Positions 30,232 through 39,210 of a stretch of DNA of 64,000 bases are shown in pieces. Position 1 is the stretch's first letter, and each line of letters begins with the position of its first letter. Under the pieces are notes generated by a model. It was not told where the DNA came from, did no database searches, and worked only from the letters and a program-made list of their open reading frames with translations. The stretch is taken from NCBI RefSeq assembly GCF_014656135.1, contig NZ_BNBV01000011.1:1-64000 (forward strand), given 5' to 3'. Position numbers and translations under genes: made by a program. Source of the DNA: Streptomyces thermodiastaticus (GTDB lineage Bacteria > Actinomycetota > Actinomycetes > Streptomycetales > Streptomycetaceae).

Positions 30232-30765
30232 TCACAGATGCAGAAGCATCCGGCTGTTGCCCAGGGTGTTCGGTTTCACTCGTTCGAGGCCCAGGAACTC
30301 CGCGACACCCTCGTCATAGGAACGCAGCAGCTCGGCGTAGACGTCGGTGTCGACGGGCGTCTCGCCGATCTCCACGAAGCCGTGCTTGCTGAAGAACTCC
30401 ACTTCGAAGGTCAGGCAGAATACGCGGCGAACGCCCAGCCAGCGCGCGGTCTGCAGCAGCTTCTCCAGCAACCGGTGGCCGACGCCGGCGCCCTTCAGGC
30501 CCGGCTTCACGGCGAGGGTGCGCACTTCCGCCAGGTCTTCCCACATCACGTGCAGCGCGCCGCAGCCGACGACCTCGGCGTTGTCGTCGCGTTCGGCGAC
30601 CCAGAACTCCTGGATGTCCTCGTAAAGCGTCACCGTCGGTTTGTCGAGCAGGATGCGCTCGCTGGCATAGGTGTCCAGCAGCCGGCGCACGGCCCGGACA
30701 TCGCTGGTCCGGGCCCGTCGGACGGTGACGGCTTTTGCGGTGACTTCGGGATGCTCTGCGGACAT
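30232..30765 (-). CDS. GNAT amino-acid N-acetyltransferase (N-acetylglutamate synthase-like)
   Basis: 177 residues. It follows the short actinobacterial N-acetylglutamate synthase pattern: VTVRRARTSDVRAVRRLLD at the start, ERDDNAEVVGCGALHVMWEDLAEVRTLAV on the central sheet, the acetyl-CoA loop GLKGAGVGHRLLEKLL, and LTFEVEFFSKHGFVEIG. These stand-alone GNAT proteins supply the first step of arginine synthesis in organisms without a classical ArgA. The start lies nine bases after the stop of the BlaI-type gene, so the two are probably co-transcribed. Confidence 0.82.
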   Translation of the reverse strand: MSAEHPEVTAKAVTVRRARTSDVRAVRRLLDTYASERILLDKPTVTLYEDIQEFWVAERDDNAEVVGCGALHVMWEDLAEVRTLAVKPGLKGAGVGHRLLEKLLQTARWLGVRRVFCLTFEVEFFSKHGFVEIGETPVDTDVYAELLRSYDEGVAEFLGLERVKPNTLGNSRMLLHL

Positions 30766-30774
30766 GAGCGGACG

Positions 30775-31434
30775 CTATCGCCCACGGCCGCCCGGTGCCG
30801 AGCCGGGGTTCTGCTCGCCGGTTTCGGCAGCGCCGGCGGTTTCACCGGCCGGGGCTCCGCCGGGCCTATCGGGGACTTCACCGGCGTCTTCGCGCCCGTC
30901 CTCGCCCGGATTGACCGCGTGGCCTTCCCGGCCGCGTTCCCCGCGGCCTTCCCCGGCGTCTTGTGCGGTGCCTAGTGCGGCGGGTTCGGCCGGACCTGTG
31001 GAGGGTTCGCGGGCGGGTTCGGCGGCGGCGTCTCGGGCGGTGCGTGCGCCGGTGCCTTCGGTGCCGGATCCGTGTGTGCCTTCGACGATGCGCACGGCAT
31101 CACGCAGGGCCTGCCGCTGTTCCTCGCTCATCATTCCGAAGAAGGCCACGAGAGCGGCGGCGGCGTTGTCGCTCTGCGACCAGGCGTCGTTCATCAGCGC
31201 GGCGGCATAGGCGGCGCGTGTGGAGACCGCTTCATAACGATAGGCGCGGCCCTCGGCCTCGCGGCGCACCCACCCCTTCTGGTGGAGGTTGTCCAAAACC
31301 GTCATCACCGTGGTGTAGGCGATGGACCGCTCCCGCTGGAGGTCTTCCAGGACTTCCCGGACGGTCACCGGGCGGTTCCACTTCCACACCCGCGTCATGA
31401 CCGCGTCTTCGAGTTCTCCCAGAGGGCGAGGCAC
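30775..31434 (-). CDS. BlaI/MecI-type transcriptional regulator with long acidic tail
   Basis: 219 residues. Residues 1-125 are a Penicillinase_R winged helix (LGELEDAVMTRVWKWNRPVTVREVLEDL, IAYTTVMTVLDNLHQKGWV) with the usual dimerisation helices. The last 90 residues are low-complexity Ala/Gly/Glu/Pro, not part of the family. No BlaR1/MecR1 protease sensor is present in the window. GTG 31434 is preceded by TATTGT at seven bases, so the message is probably leaderless. The close spacing to the acetyltransferase gene suggests one operon. Confidence 0.85.
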   Translation of the reverse strand: MPRPLGELEDAVMTRVWKWNRPVTVREVLEDLQRERSIAYTTVMTVLDNLHQKGWVRREAEGRAYRYEAVSTRAAYAAALMNDAWSQSDNAAAALVAFFGMMSEEQRQALRDAVRIVEGTHGSGTEGTGARTARDAAAEPAREPSTGPAEPAALGTAQDAGEGRGERGREGHAVNPGEDGREDAGEVPDRPGGAPAGETAGAAETGEQNPGSAPGGRGR

Positions 31435-31609
31435 AACTCAGACAATAGTGGGAAATGCCGCTCTTGGCGTGCCGACGTGACCCGCGTCAACGGAGGGGCG
31501 TACGGGGCGGCCCGGACGCGCCGCATCCAGGACGCGCGGCGGCCCGGCCTCGTCCGCGGCCCGCGCGGGACGTGGCACGCGCGCGACGCGGTGGCCGGGC
31601 GGGGAGTGC

Positions 31610-31795
31610 TCAGGAGGCGTCGGTGGACGCGCCGCCCGAGGTGCTCTGCCCGCTGTGCGCACGCGTCATGGCGTCCACGGCGGCGTCCTCCTTCGCCTTG
31701 GCCGCGCCGCCCTGGGTCTTCACGATCACCCTGACCAGAGCGATGAAAAAGGCCGCCATCACGACGGGCGGAACGAGTGCGGAGACGTAGTCCAT
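31610..31795 (-). CDS. Small single-span membrane protein
   Basis: 61 residues: a hydrophobic segment from the start (MDYVSALVPPVVMAAFFIALVRVIV) followed by a hydrophilic tail with many Ala, Ser and Thr. ATG 31795 gives a typical small membrane protein; the upstream part of the frame is not convincing. Homologues are common beside BlaI-type genes in Streptomyces as I recall. Function unknown. Confidence 0.6.
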   Translation of the reverse strand: MDYVSALVPPVVMAAFFIALVRVIVKTQGGAAKAKEDAAVDAMTRAHSGQSTSGGASTDAS

Positions 31796-31906
31796 GCGAC
31801 CAGAGTAGCCACGGAGGCGGGACAAACAGGGGCGGGGTGGCGCGTCGCACCGCCGTACGAGGGACGGCACCACGCGCCGCACGAGGGGGCGCCGCCGCGC
31901 GCCGCG

Positions 31907-32668
31907 CTACACCGCGAGCCGCTGCTGCCGGTGCGGGTCGCCCGCCGGCGGGGTGGGCCGGCGGCGCGGGAACACCTCGCCGGGGGTGGGGATCGGCCGG
32001 CGGCCCGGCTTGGGGGCCGGGCGGGGCTGGGCGGGGGCCGGACGCTCGGCGGGCTTGGGCGCGGGCTTCCCGGCGGGCTTCTCGGCGGGCTTCTCGGTCT
32101 CGTCGCCCTCCTGGGCGCCCCGGGCACCGGGCAGACCGCACCGCGGGCCTGTCAGGCCCCGCAGGCCCTCCTGGGGCGCCCTGACGGCGTACAGAGGACT
32201 GCGGGAGGCCGGCACGACGGGCACGGCGGCGGCCGCGACGTCAGCCGCGGTGCGGGGCGCGGGCGGAGCGGGCGCGGCGAGGGCGGACGCCGGCGGCTCC
32301 TTTGGGACGCCCAAGCGGCGCAGCAGGGCGGCGGCGGCCGGGTTGCCGCGCAGGGCCCGCAGTGCCGCGAGGTCGTCGGCCACCGGCTGGTACCCGTCGT
32401 CCAGGGCCTGCCGCAGCAGGGTGCAGTAGCCGACGGCCGTGCCAGGCAGGGCCGCGCGGTAGCGGGCGAGATCGGCCACCAGGAACGCGCGCAACCGGTC
32501 GCCTTCGCGCATGGCCTCGTCGAGCGCCTCGGCGAGGCGGAGGCAGTCCTGCACGTCCTTCGCGCTGGCGGGACGGTCATGAAGGGCAACGGCGAGGGCG
32601 CGGCGGAGCACGCGCAGCTCCTGTGCGCCGAACACCATGGCGCCGCGGGTTCCGTATGGCGTGGGCAT
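31907..32668 (-). CDS. Conserved hypothetical protein with Pro/Lys/Ala repeat tail
   Basis: 253 residues. The first 130 are alpha-helical and Leu/Ala/Arg-rich ([37 protein letters not shown]). From about residue 170 the chain becomes low-complexity, with repeats such as EKPAEKPAGKPAPKPAERP. No known domain is recognised. ATG 32668 is the likely start; the longer frame to 32707 adds a Cys-containing stretch without a ribosome binding site. Confidence 0.6.
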   Translation of the reverse strand: MPTPYGTRGAMVFGAQELRVLRRALAVALHDRPASAKDVQDCLRLAEALDEAMREGDRLRAFLVADLARYRAALPGTAVGYCTLLRQALDDGYQPVADDLAALRALRGNPAAAALLRRLGVPKEPPASALAAPAPPAPRTAADVAAAAVPVVPASRSPLYAVRAPQEGLRGLTGPRCGLPGARGAQEGDETEKPAEKPAGKPAPKPAERPAPAQPRPAPKPGRRPIPTPGEVFPRRRPTPPAGDPHRQQRLAV

Positions 32669-32815
32669 GGCCCGACGATACGCGCTAATCGGACAAATTC
32701 GACACATGACGCGGCCTTGTGGCGCGCCGTGCCGCGCGGACGCAGGAACCGGCAGGGGTCTCCGGGTGCGGTGTGGCGGGGCCGCCGCCTCGGCCGGGGC
32801 GGCGGCCCCGCGCGG

Positions 32816-33613
32816 TCACAGCCGGGAGACGTTGCGCTCGTAGACCAGGCGCAGGCCGATCAGGGTCAGCCAGGGCTCGTGCTCGTCGATCACGGAGGAC
32901 TCGCCGAGCACCATCGGCGCCAGGCCGCCGGTGGCGATGACCGTCACCTCGTCGGGGTCGTCGGACAGCTCGCGGGCCATCCGGTCGACCACCCCGTCGA
33001 CCTGGCCGGCGAACCCGTAGACGACGCCGGCCTGCATCGCCTCGACGGTGTTCTTGCCGATCACGCTGCGCGGCCGGGCCACCTCGATCTTGCGCAGCTG
33101 GGCGGCCCGCATGCCGAGGGCCTCCACGGAGATCTCGATGCCGGGCGCGATGACCCCGCCGACGTACTCGCCGCGCGCGGAGATCGCGTCGAACGTCGTC
33201 GCGGTGCCGAAGTCGACGACGATCGCCGGGCCGCCGTACAGCTCGTTGGCGGCGACCGCGTTGATGATGCGGTCGGCGCCGACCTCCTTGGGGTTGTCGA
33301 ACAGGATCGGCACACCCGTCTTGACGCCGGGCTCGACCAGCACGGCCGGCACGTCGCCGTAGTACCGCCGGGTGACCTCGCGCAGCTCGTGCAGCACGGA
33401 GGGCACGGTCGCGCAGATCGCGATGCCGTCGATGCCGTCGCCCAGCTCGTCGCCGAGCAGCGGGTGCATGCCCATCAGGCCCTGCATCAGCACGGCCAGC
33501 TCGTCCGCGGTGCGGCGCGCGTCGGTGGAGATGCGCCAGTGCTCGACGATGTCCTCACCGTCGAACAGGCCGAGGACGGTGTGCGTGTTGCCTACGTCGA
33601 TCGTCAGCAGCAT
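32816..33613 (-). CDS. coaX: Type III pantothenate kinase
   Basis: Phosphorylates pantothenate, the first step of CoA synthesis from the vitamin. 265 residues with the ASKHA phosphate loop DVGNTHTVLGLF, the second phosphate motif DFGTATTFDAI, and the adenosine region VIATGGLAPMV. The normal length is about 255-265. It lies nine bases after nadC and closes the overlapping panC-nadB-nadC-coaX block. Confidence 0.95.
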   Translation of the reverse strand: MLLTIDVGNTHTVLGLFDGEDIVEHWRISTDARRTADELAVLMQGLMGMHPLLGDELGDGIDGIAICATVPSVLHELREVTRRYYGDVPAVLVEPGVKTGVPILFDNPKEVGADRIINAVAANELYGGPAIVVDFGTATTFDAISARGEYVGGVIAPGIEISVEALGMRAAQLRKIEVARPRSVIGKNTVEAMQAGVVYGFAGQVDGVVDRMARELSDDPDEVTVIATGGLAPMVLGESSVIDEHEPWLTLIGLRLVYERNVSRL

Positions 33614-33622
33614 CGGCGGTTC

Positions 33623-34612
33623 CTACTCCCCCGGTTCGCGCAGGTCGAGCCCGATGTCCAGGATGGGCGAGGAGTGTGTGAGGGCGCCCACGGCCAGGAA
33701 GTCCACCCCGGTCTCCGCGTAGGCGCGTGCGGTGGCGAGCGTGAGCCCGCCGGAGGCCTCCAGCAGCGCCCGGCCGCCGGTGATCGCGACGGCCTCCTCG
33801 CACTCGCCGGGCGTGAAGTTGTCCAGCAGGATCAGGTCGGCGCCCGCGTCCACGACCTCGCGCAGCTGGTGCAGGGTGTCGACCTCGACCTCGATCGGCA
33901 CGTCCGGGAAGGTTTTCCGCACGGCCTGGAAGGCCGCGGCGACACCGCCGGCGGCCACCACGTGGTTGTCCTTGACCAGGGCGGCGTCCGACAGGGACAT
34001 GCGGTGGTTGACGCCGCCGCCGCAGCGCACGGCGTACTTCTCCAGACTCCTCAGGCCGGGCGTGGTCTTGCGGGTGTCGCGGACCTCGGCCTTGGTGCCC
34101 TCCAGGGCGTCCGCCCACGCGCGGGTGGCGGTGGCGATGCCGGACAGATGGCACAGCAGGTTCAGCGCGCTGCGCTCGGCGGTCAGCAGGTCGCGGGTGC
34201 GGGTGGTGACCGACAGCAGCTTCTGCCCGGCCTCGACCCGGTCGCCGTCCAGCACGTGCCGCTCGACCTCGAACGCGTCGGTGCACACGACCGACAGCAC
34301 CGCCTCGGCGATGTGCAGACCGGCCACCACGCCGGCCGTGCGCGCGGTGAAGTCGCCGGTGGCCACGGCGTCCTCGGGGATGGTCGCCACGGTCGTCACG
34401 TCCACGCCGCCGGCCAGGTCCTCCTGGACGGTGAGGTGGGCGACGTCCTCGACTTCCACCGGGTCGAGGCCGGCGTCGGCCAGCAGCTGGGCGAGCGCGG
34501 GATCGAGCCCGCACTCCACGTACTCGTCGTCGCCCTCCGCGCCGCAGGCGCAGCCGTCGCCGCAGCCTCCGGTCGGGGCGAGGGGAAGATCGTCGGTGCT
34601 CACGGGTGTCAC
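33623..34612 (-). CDS. nadC: Nicotinate-nucleotide pyrophosphorylase (carboxylating)
   Basis: Converts quinolinate and PRPP to nicotinate mononucleotide, CO2 and pyrophosphate. 329 residues; QPRTase signatures DTRKTTPGLRSLEKYAV, GGGVNHRMSLSDAALVKDNH and LLDNFTPGE are intact. About 35 extra N-terminal residues carry CGDGCACG, three cysteines not normal for the family. The GTG start at 34612 overlaps the nadB stop as GTGA, which favours this first start over the GTG at 34603. Confidence 0.94.
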   Translation of the reverse strand: MTPVSTDDLPLAPTGGCGDGCACGAEGDDEYVECGLDPALAQLLADAGLDPVEVEDVAHLTVQEDLAGGVDVTTVATIPEDAVATGDFTARTAGVVAGLHIAEAVLSVVCTDAFEVERHVLDGDRVEAGQKLLSVTTRTRDLLTAERSALNLLCHLSGIATATRAWADALEGTKAEVRDTRKTTPGLRSLEKYAVRCGGGVNHRMSLSDAALVKDNHVVAAGGVAAAFQAVRKTFPDVPIEVEVDTLHQLREVVDAGADLILLDNFTPGECEEAVAITGGRALLEASGGLTLATARAYAETGVDFLAVGALTHSSPILDIGLDLREPGE

Positions 34613-36342
34613 TGCTCCTGACGGGGGCGGGGCGCGGGGGCCTTAGGGCGGGTCGGGGGGAAGCCCGCGCTGTCCGTGGTGTGCACGGCCAGGCTGCGGT
34701 CCGGGTTCAGGCGTACCACGATGTGGCGGCGCCAGCGGGCGTCGTCCCGGTCGGCGTGGTCCTCGCGCCAGTGGCAGCCGCGGGTCTCGGTGCGCATCCG
34801 GGCTGCGGCGACCAGGACGCGGGCGACGCACAGCAGGTTGGTGGCCTCCCAGGTGTCCACCCCGGGCTCGGCGGTCTTGCCGTCCTCCTCCAGGGCGCCG
34901 AGGGCCTCGGCGTGCAGGCGCTCCAGCCGGTCGGCGGCGGTGGCGAGCGAGGCGTCGGAGCGGAGCACGCCCGCCCCCTCGGTCATGATCCGCTGGATCG
35001 CGAACCGGGTCTCGGGCGCGAGCAGCGGCTCGGCGGGCCGGCCGGTGTGCGGCAGCGGCCGCGGCACGCGCGGGGCGAGGGTGCCGTCGGCGCGTTCCCG
35101 GACGATGTCGGCGGCGATCCGCTCGGCGTAGACCAGGCCCTCCAGCAGGGAGTTGGAGGCGAGGCGGTTGGCGCCGTGCACGCCGGTGCAGGCGACCTCG
35201 CCGCAGGCGTACAGGCCGGGCACGGTGGTGCGCCCGCGGGAGTCGGTGCGGACGCCGCCGGAGGCGTAGTGGGCGGCCGGCGCGACCGGGACGGGCTCGG
35301 TGACCGGGTCGATGCCGTGGGCGCGGCAGGCGGCCAGGATGGTCGGGAAGCGCTGTTCCCACATCGCGGCGCCGAAGTGCCGGGCGTCGAGGTACATGTG
35401 CTCGGCGTCCTGCTCCAGCATGCGCCGCAGGATGCCCTTGGCGACCACGTCGCGGGGCGCCAGCTCGGCCAGTTCGTGCCGGCCGGCCATGAAGCGCACG
35501 CCGTCGGCGTCGACCAGGTGGGCGCCCTCGCCGCGCACCGCCTCGGACACCAGCGGCTGCTGGCCCTCGGCGTCCGCGCCCAGGAAGAGCACCGTCGGGT
35601 GGAACTGCACGAACTCCAGGTCGGCAACCTCCGCGCCCGCGCGCAGGGCGAGCGCCACCCCGTCGCCGGTGGACACGGACGGGTTGGTGGTCGCGGAAAA
35701 GACCTGGCCCATGCCGCCGGTGGCCAGCACCACGGCGGGCGCGTGCACGGCGCCCACCCCGTCGTGCCGGCCCTCGCCCATGACGTGCAGGGTGACGCCG
35801 GCGGCGTGCCCCTCGGCGTCGGTGAGCAGGTCCAGGACGAGCGCGTGCTCGATGGTGCGCACCCCGCGGGCGCGGACCGCCTCCACCAGCGCCCGGGAGA
35901 TCTCCGCGCCGGTCGCGTCGCCGCCGGCGTGCGCGATGCGGCGGCGGTGGTGACCTCCCTCGCGGGTGAGGTGGATGCCGCCCGCGTCGTCGGTGTCGAA
36001 CCGCGCGCCGGTGTCCATCAGCCGCCGCACCGCGGCGGGGCCCTCGGTGACGAGGATCCGTACGGCCTCCTCGTCGCACAGGCCGGCGCCGGCGACCAGG
36101 GTGTCGTCCAGGTGCTGTGCGGGGGTGTCGCCCTCGCCGAGGGCCGCGGCGATGCCGCCCTGCGCCCAGCGGGTGGAGCCGTCGTCGAGCCGCGCCTTGG
36201 TGACGACGACCGTGCTCAGCCCGGCGTCCTGGCAGCGCAGCGCGGCGGTCAGGCCGGCCACGCCGGAGCCGACGATCACCACGTCGGCGTCGACGGACCA
36301 GCCGGGGGCGGGGGCGTGCAGCCGTATCCCGGTGCCGGTCAC
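34609..36342 (-). CDS. nadB: L-aspartate oxidase
   Basis: FAD enzyme that oxidises L-aspartate to iminoaspartate, the first step of de novo NAD synthesis. 577 residues: FAD loop [15 protein letters not shown], the conserved RWAQGGIAA segment, a fumarate-reductase-like capping domain and [19 protein letters not shown] start overlaps the panC stop as GTGA. No nadA (quinolinate synthase) gene lies in the window, so the next step must be encoded elsewhere. Confidence 0.95.
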   Translation of the reverse strand: MTGTGIRLHAPAPGWSVDADVVIVGSGVAGLTAALRCQDAGLSTVVVTKARLDDGSTRWAQGGIAAALGEGDTPAQHLDDTLVAGAGLCDEEAVRILVTEGPAAVRRLMDTGARFDTDDAGGIHLTREGGHHRRRIAHAGGDATGAEISRALVEAVRARGVRTIEHALVLDLLTDAEGHAAGVTLHVMGEGRHDGVGAVHAPAVVLATGGMGQVFSATTNPSVSTGDGVALALRAGAEVADLEFVQFHPTVLFLGADAEGQQPLVSEAVRGEGAHLVDADGVRFMAGRHELAELAPRDVVAKGILRRMLEQDAEHMYLDARHFGAAMWEQRFPTILAACRAHGIDPVTEPVPVAPAAHYASGGVRTDSRGRTTVPGLYACGEVACTGVHGANRLASNSLLEGLVYAERIAADIVRERADGTLAPRVPRPLPHTGRPAEPLLAPETRFAIQRIMTEGAGVLRSDASLATAADRLERLHAEALGALEEDGKTAEPGVDTWEATNLLCVARVLVAAARMRTETRGCHWREDHADRDDARWRRHIVVRLNPDRSLAVHTTDSAGFPPTRPKAPAPRPRQEQ

Positions 36343-37406
36343 GAGACGGCTCCGGAAGCCTCGCCCGCTGCCTGGTCGGAGAGCAAGGAGCCGGGCTGCC
36401 CGGCGGCGTCCGGGGTGCCGGGGGCTCCGAAGGTCAGCGGCAGGTTGTCGATCAGCCGGGTGGTGCCCACCCGTGCGGCCACGGCGAGGACCGCCTCGCC
36501 GGTGAAGTCGTCGTCGATCTCGGTGAAGTCGGCCGGGTCCACCAGGGCGAGGTAGTCCAGCTCCAGCGGCGGGTCGAGCCGGGCGGCCTCGTCCAGGACC
36601 AGCCGGGCCGCGGCACGGACGGCCTCGGCGACCCCGGGGGACGCCTTGGCCACCGCGGCGGCGTCGGCGGCCGCGCGGGACTCCCCCAGGGCGCTGAGGG
36701 CCTCGGCCCGTGCCTGCGAGGACGGCACCTCACGGGCCCGGGCGCACAGCGCCTCCTGGGCGGCGAGCCGGTCCCGGCCCGCGAACAGGGCGCGGGACAG
36801 GGCGAGCGCGGTGCGCCGCTCCTGCGGGGACAGGTAGCGGTTGCGGCTGGACAGGGCCAGGCCGTCGTCCTCGCGCACGGTGGGCACGGCGACGATCTGC
36901 ACGCCGAAGTTCAGGTCGCGCACCATGCGGCGGATCAGCGCGAGCTGCTGGGCGTCCTTCTGGCCGTACAGGGCGACGTCGGGGCGGGTGAGGTGGAGCA
37001 GCTTGGCGACGACGGTGAGCATGCCGTCGAAGTGCCCGGGGCGGGAGGCGCCCTCCAGGCGCTGCCCCATGGGGCCCGCGCTGATGCGGACCTCGGGCTC
37101 GCCGCCCGGGTAGACCTCCTCGACCGAGGGCGCGAAGACGACGTCGGCGCCGGAGATGCCGGCGAGCTTGACGTCCGCGTCCAGGGTCCGCGGGTAGCGG
37201 TCGAGGTCCTCGCCCTTGCCGAACTGCAGCGGGTTGACGAAGACCGTGACGACGACCTCGCCCTCGGGGCCGGCGATCTCGCGTGCGGTGCGGATCAGGG
37301 TGGCGTGCCCCTCGTGCAGCGCGCCCATGGTCATCACGACGGCCCGGGGGCCGGTGCGCGCGCGGGCGTGCAGTTCGGCGGCGGTGTGCAGGACAGTGGT
37401 GGTCAT
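36339..37406 (-). CDS. panC: Pantothenate synthetase
   Basis: Joins pantoate and beta-alanine with ATP. 355 residues, longer than the usual 280-310. The HIGH-like motif is [10 protein letters not shown], and [33 protein letters not shown] are intact. The last 35 or so residues (from about GAPGTPDA) are a low-complexity tail beyond the family end. Start ATG 37406 overlaps the preceding stop as ATGA. Confidence 0.95.
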   Translation of the reverse strand: MTTTVLHTAAELHARARTGPRAVVMTMGALHEGHATLIRTAREIAGPEGEVVVTVFVNPLQFGKGEDLDRYPRTLDADVKLAGISGADVVFAPSVEEVYPGGEPEVRISAGPMGQRLEGASRPGHFDGMLTVVAKLLHLTRPDVALYGQKDAQQLALIRRMVRDLNFGVQIVAVPTVREDDGLALSSRNRYLSPQERRTALALSRALFAGRDRLAAQEALCARAREVPSSQARAEALSALGESRAAADAAAVAKASPGVAEAVRAAARLVLDEAARLDPPLELDYLALVDPADFTEIDDDFTGEAVLAVAARVGTTRLIDNLPLTFGAPGTPDAAGQPGSLLSDQAAGEASGAVS

Positions 37407-38332
37407 CGGGCGTCTCCCTCGGCGCCGTCGGTCCCGTTGGCGAGTACCCCGAGGAGGTCCTCGGCGAGTTCCGGTTTCAGCAGCCCGTGGGCGAGCGCGC
37501 GGTCGGCGGTCGCGCGGGCCATCGCCACGTACCCGGCGACGCTGTGCGGGGCGTGCCGGCGCAGCTCCGCGATGTGCGCGGCGACCGTGCCCGCGTCCCC
37601 GCGCGCGACGGGACCCGTCAGGGCGGCGTCACCGGAGCGCAGCGCGTTGTCGAGGGCGGCACCGAGCAGCGGGCCGAGCATCCGGTCGGGGGCGGCGACG
37701 CCCGCCGAGCGCAGCAGCTCCATGGACTGGGCGACCAGGGTGACCAGGTGGTTGGCGCCGAGCGCGAGGGCCGCGTGGTACAGCGGGCGCATCTCCTCGG
37801 CGATCCACTCCGGTTCGCCGCCCATCTCGATGACGAGGGCCTCCGCGGCCAGCCGCAGCTCCTCGGGGGCGGTGACGCCGAAGGAACACCCGGCCAGGCG
37901 CTGGACGTCGACGGACGTGCCGGTGAAGGTCATCGCCGGGTGCAGGGCCAGCGGCAGCGCGCCCGCGCGCAGGGCGGGGTCGAGCACCTTCGTGCCGTAC
38001 CGCCCGGAGGTGTGCACGAGCAGCCGGCCCGGGCACACCGCCCCGGTGTCGGCGAGCCCTTGGACCAGGCCGGGCAGGGTGTCGTCGGGGACGGTCAGCA
38101 GCACCAGTTCGGCGCGCCGCAGCACCTCCGCGGGCGGCACCACGGGCACGCCGGGCAGCAGCTGCGCGGCCCGCCTGCGGGAGGCGTCGGAGACCGCGGA
38201 GACCGCGACCGGGCGGTGCCCGGCGAGCTGCAGTGACGCGGCCAGGGCGGGGCCCACGCGTCCGGCGCCCACGACGCCGACGGTGAGCCGCGCGGGACGG
38301 TCCTGGGGATCTGGCTGTTGGCTTGTACTCAC
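37403..38332 (-). CDS. Rossmann-like / DUF2520 oxidoreductase-type protein
   Basis: 309 residues. The N-terminal NAD(P)-binding loop is [17 protein letters not shown], and the second half is the DUF2520 helical domain ([20 protein letters not shown]). The family is related to 6-phosphogluconate or ketopantoate-type dehydrogenases. It sits as the first gene of the pantothenate/NAD operon and overlaps panC by four bases, so a ketopantoate-reductase-like role is a reasonable guess, but there is no direct proof. GTG start at 38332. Confidence 0.8.
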   Translation of the reverse strand: MSTSQQPDPQDRPARLTVGVVGAGRVGPALAASLQLAGHRPVAVSAVSDASRRRAAQLLPGVPVVPPAEVLRRAELVLLTVPDDTLPGLVQGLADTGAVCPGRLLVHTSGRYGTKVLDPALRAGALPLALHPAMTFTGTSVDVQRLAGCSFGVTAPEELRLAAEALVIEMGGEPEWIAEEMRPLYHAALALGANHLVTLVAQSMELLRSAGVAAPDRMLGPLLGAALDNALRSGDAALTGPVARGDAGTVAAHIAELRRHAPHSVAGYVAMARATADRALAHGLLKPELAEDLLGVLANGTDGAEGDAR

Positions 38333-38471
38333 GCGACGGCGGCCTTCCCGTTCCAGTCCGCTTCGGGTACCGGACGATTTCTCGTCATGCTAACGCGAAT
38401 CGCCGGGAAGCGATCCGGCCGTCCACGGGCTGTGCGTCGTGGCACAGCGCCGGACCGCCCCTCGCGCGGCA

Positions 38472-38491
38472 GGCCCGGCGCGCGCCGGGCC
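38472..38491 (-). terminator. Hairpin downstream of the first response regulator gene
   Basis: GGCCCGGCGCGCGCCGGGCC is a perfect 20-bp palindrome 59 bp beyond the response-regulator stop. It is likely a factor-assisted or stem-only terminator, since no T tract follows. Confidence 0.5.
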
Positions 38492-38550
38492 GTGAGGCGG
38501 CCCGGCGTGCTGTCCCGGTTCCCTGCGGCCGGCGGGGCCGGGCGGCGCGC

Positions 38551-39210
38551 TCACACCAGCCGCCGGCCCTCCTCCAGGTAGCGCAGGACGGCGGCGACCC
38601 TGCGGTCCACGCGGTCGGTGGGGGCGAGGTCGAGCTTGGCGAAGATGTTGCGGATGTGCTTGTGCACGGCGCCCTCGGTGACGACGAGGCGCTCGGCGAT
38701 GGCCGCGTTGCCCAGGCCCTCCGCCATCAGTTCGAGCACGTCGCGCTCGCGCGGGCTGAGCCGGTCCAGGCGGGAGTCCTGCCGGGTACGGGTCAGCAGC
38801 TGGGCCACGACCTCCGGGTCGATCGCGGTGCCGCCGTCCGCCACGCGCCGCAGCGCGGTCAGGAACTCCTCGACCCGGCCGACGCGCTCCTTGAGCAGGT
38901 AGCCGAGTCCGTCGACCCCGTCGCCGAGCAGGTCGGTGGCGAAGCTCTGCTCGACGTACGCGGACAGCACGAGCACGGGAAGCCCGGGGCGCCGCCGCCT
39001 GGCCTCGACGGCCGCGCGGATGCCTTCGTCGGTGTGGGTCGGGGGCATCCGTACGTCGAGGATGGCGACGTCCGGCCGGTGTTCCTCGATGGCGGCGAGC
39101 ACCCCGTCGGGGGTGTCCGCGGTGGCCGCCACTTCCATGCCTTCGGCCCGCAGCAGCAGGGCGAGACCCTCGCGCAGCAACGGGTCGTCCTCAGCGATCA
39201 CGATCCGCAT
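38551..39210 (-). CDS. NarL/LuxR-family response regulator (system 1)
   Basis: 219 residues. Receiver with EDD acidic pocket and phospho-acceptor Asp52 (AILDVRMPP), conserved GYLLKE, and a C-terminal LuxR helix-turn-helix (LSPRERDVLELMAEGLGNAAIAERLVVTEGAVHKHIRNIF). ATG 39210 lies within the end of its kinase gene (13-base overlap), so the two are co-expressed. It is a good candidate for binding the GTACAGC/GCTGTAC palindrome upstream of its own operon. Confidence 0.93.
   Translation of the reverse strand: MRIVIAEDDPLLREGLALLLRAEGMEVAATADTPDGVLAAIEEHRPDVAILDVRMPPTHTDEGIRAAVEARRRRPGLPVLVLSAYVEQSFATDLLGDGVDGLGYLLKERVGRVEEFLTALRRVADGGTAIDPEVVAQLLTRTRQDSRLDRLSPRERDVLELMAEGLGNAAIAERLVVTEGAVHKHIRNIFAKLDLAPTDRVDRRVAAVLRYLEEGRRLV

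Noticed and set aside
31454-31609. Possible gene between the BlaI-type and small membrane-protein genes
   Set aside because: Short Arg/Pro-rich frames only; no ribosome binding site or conserved residues.
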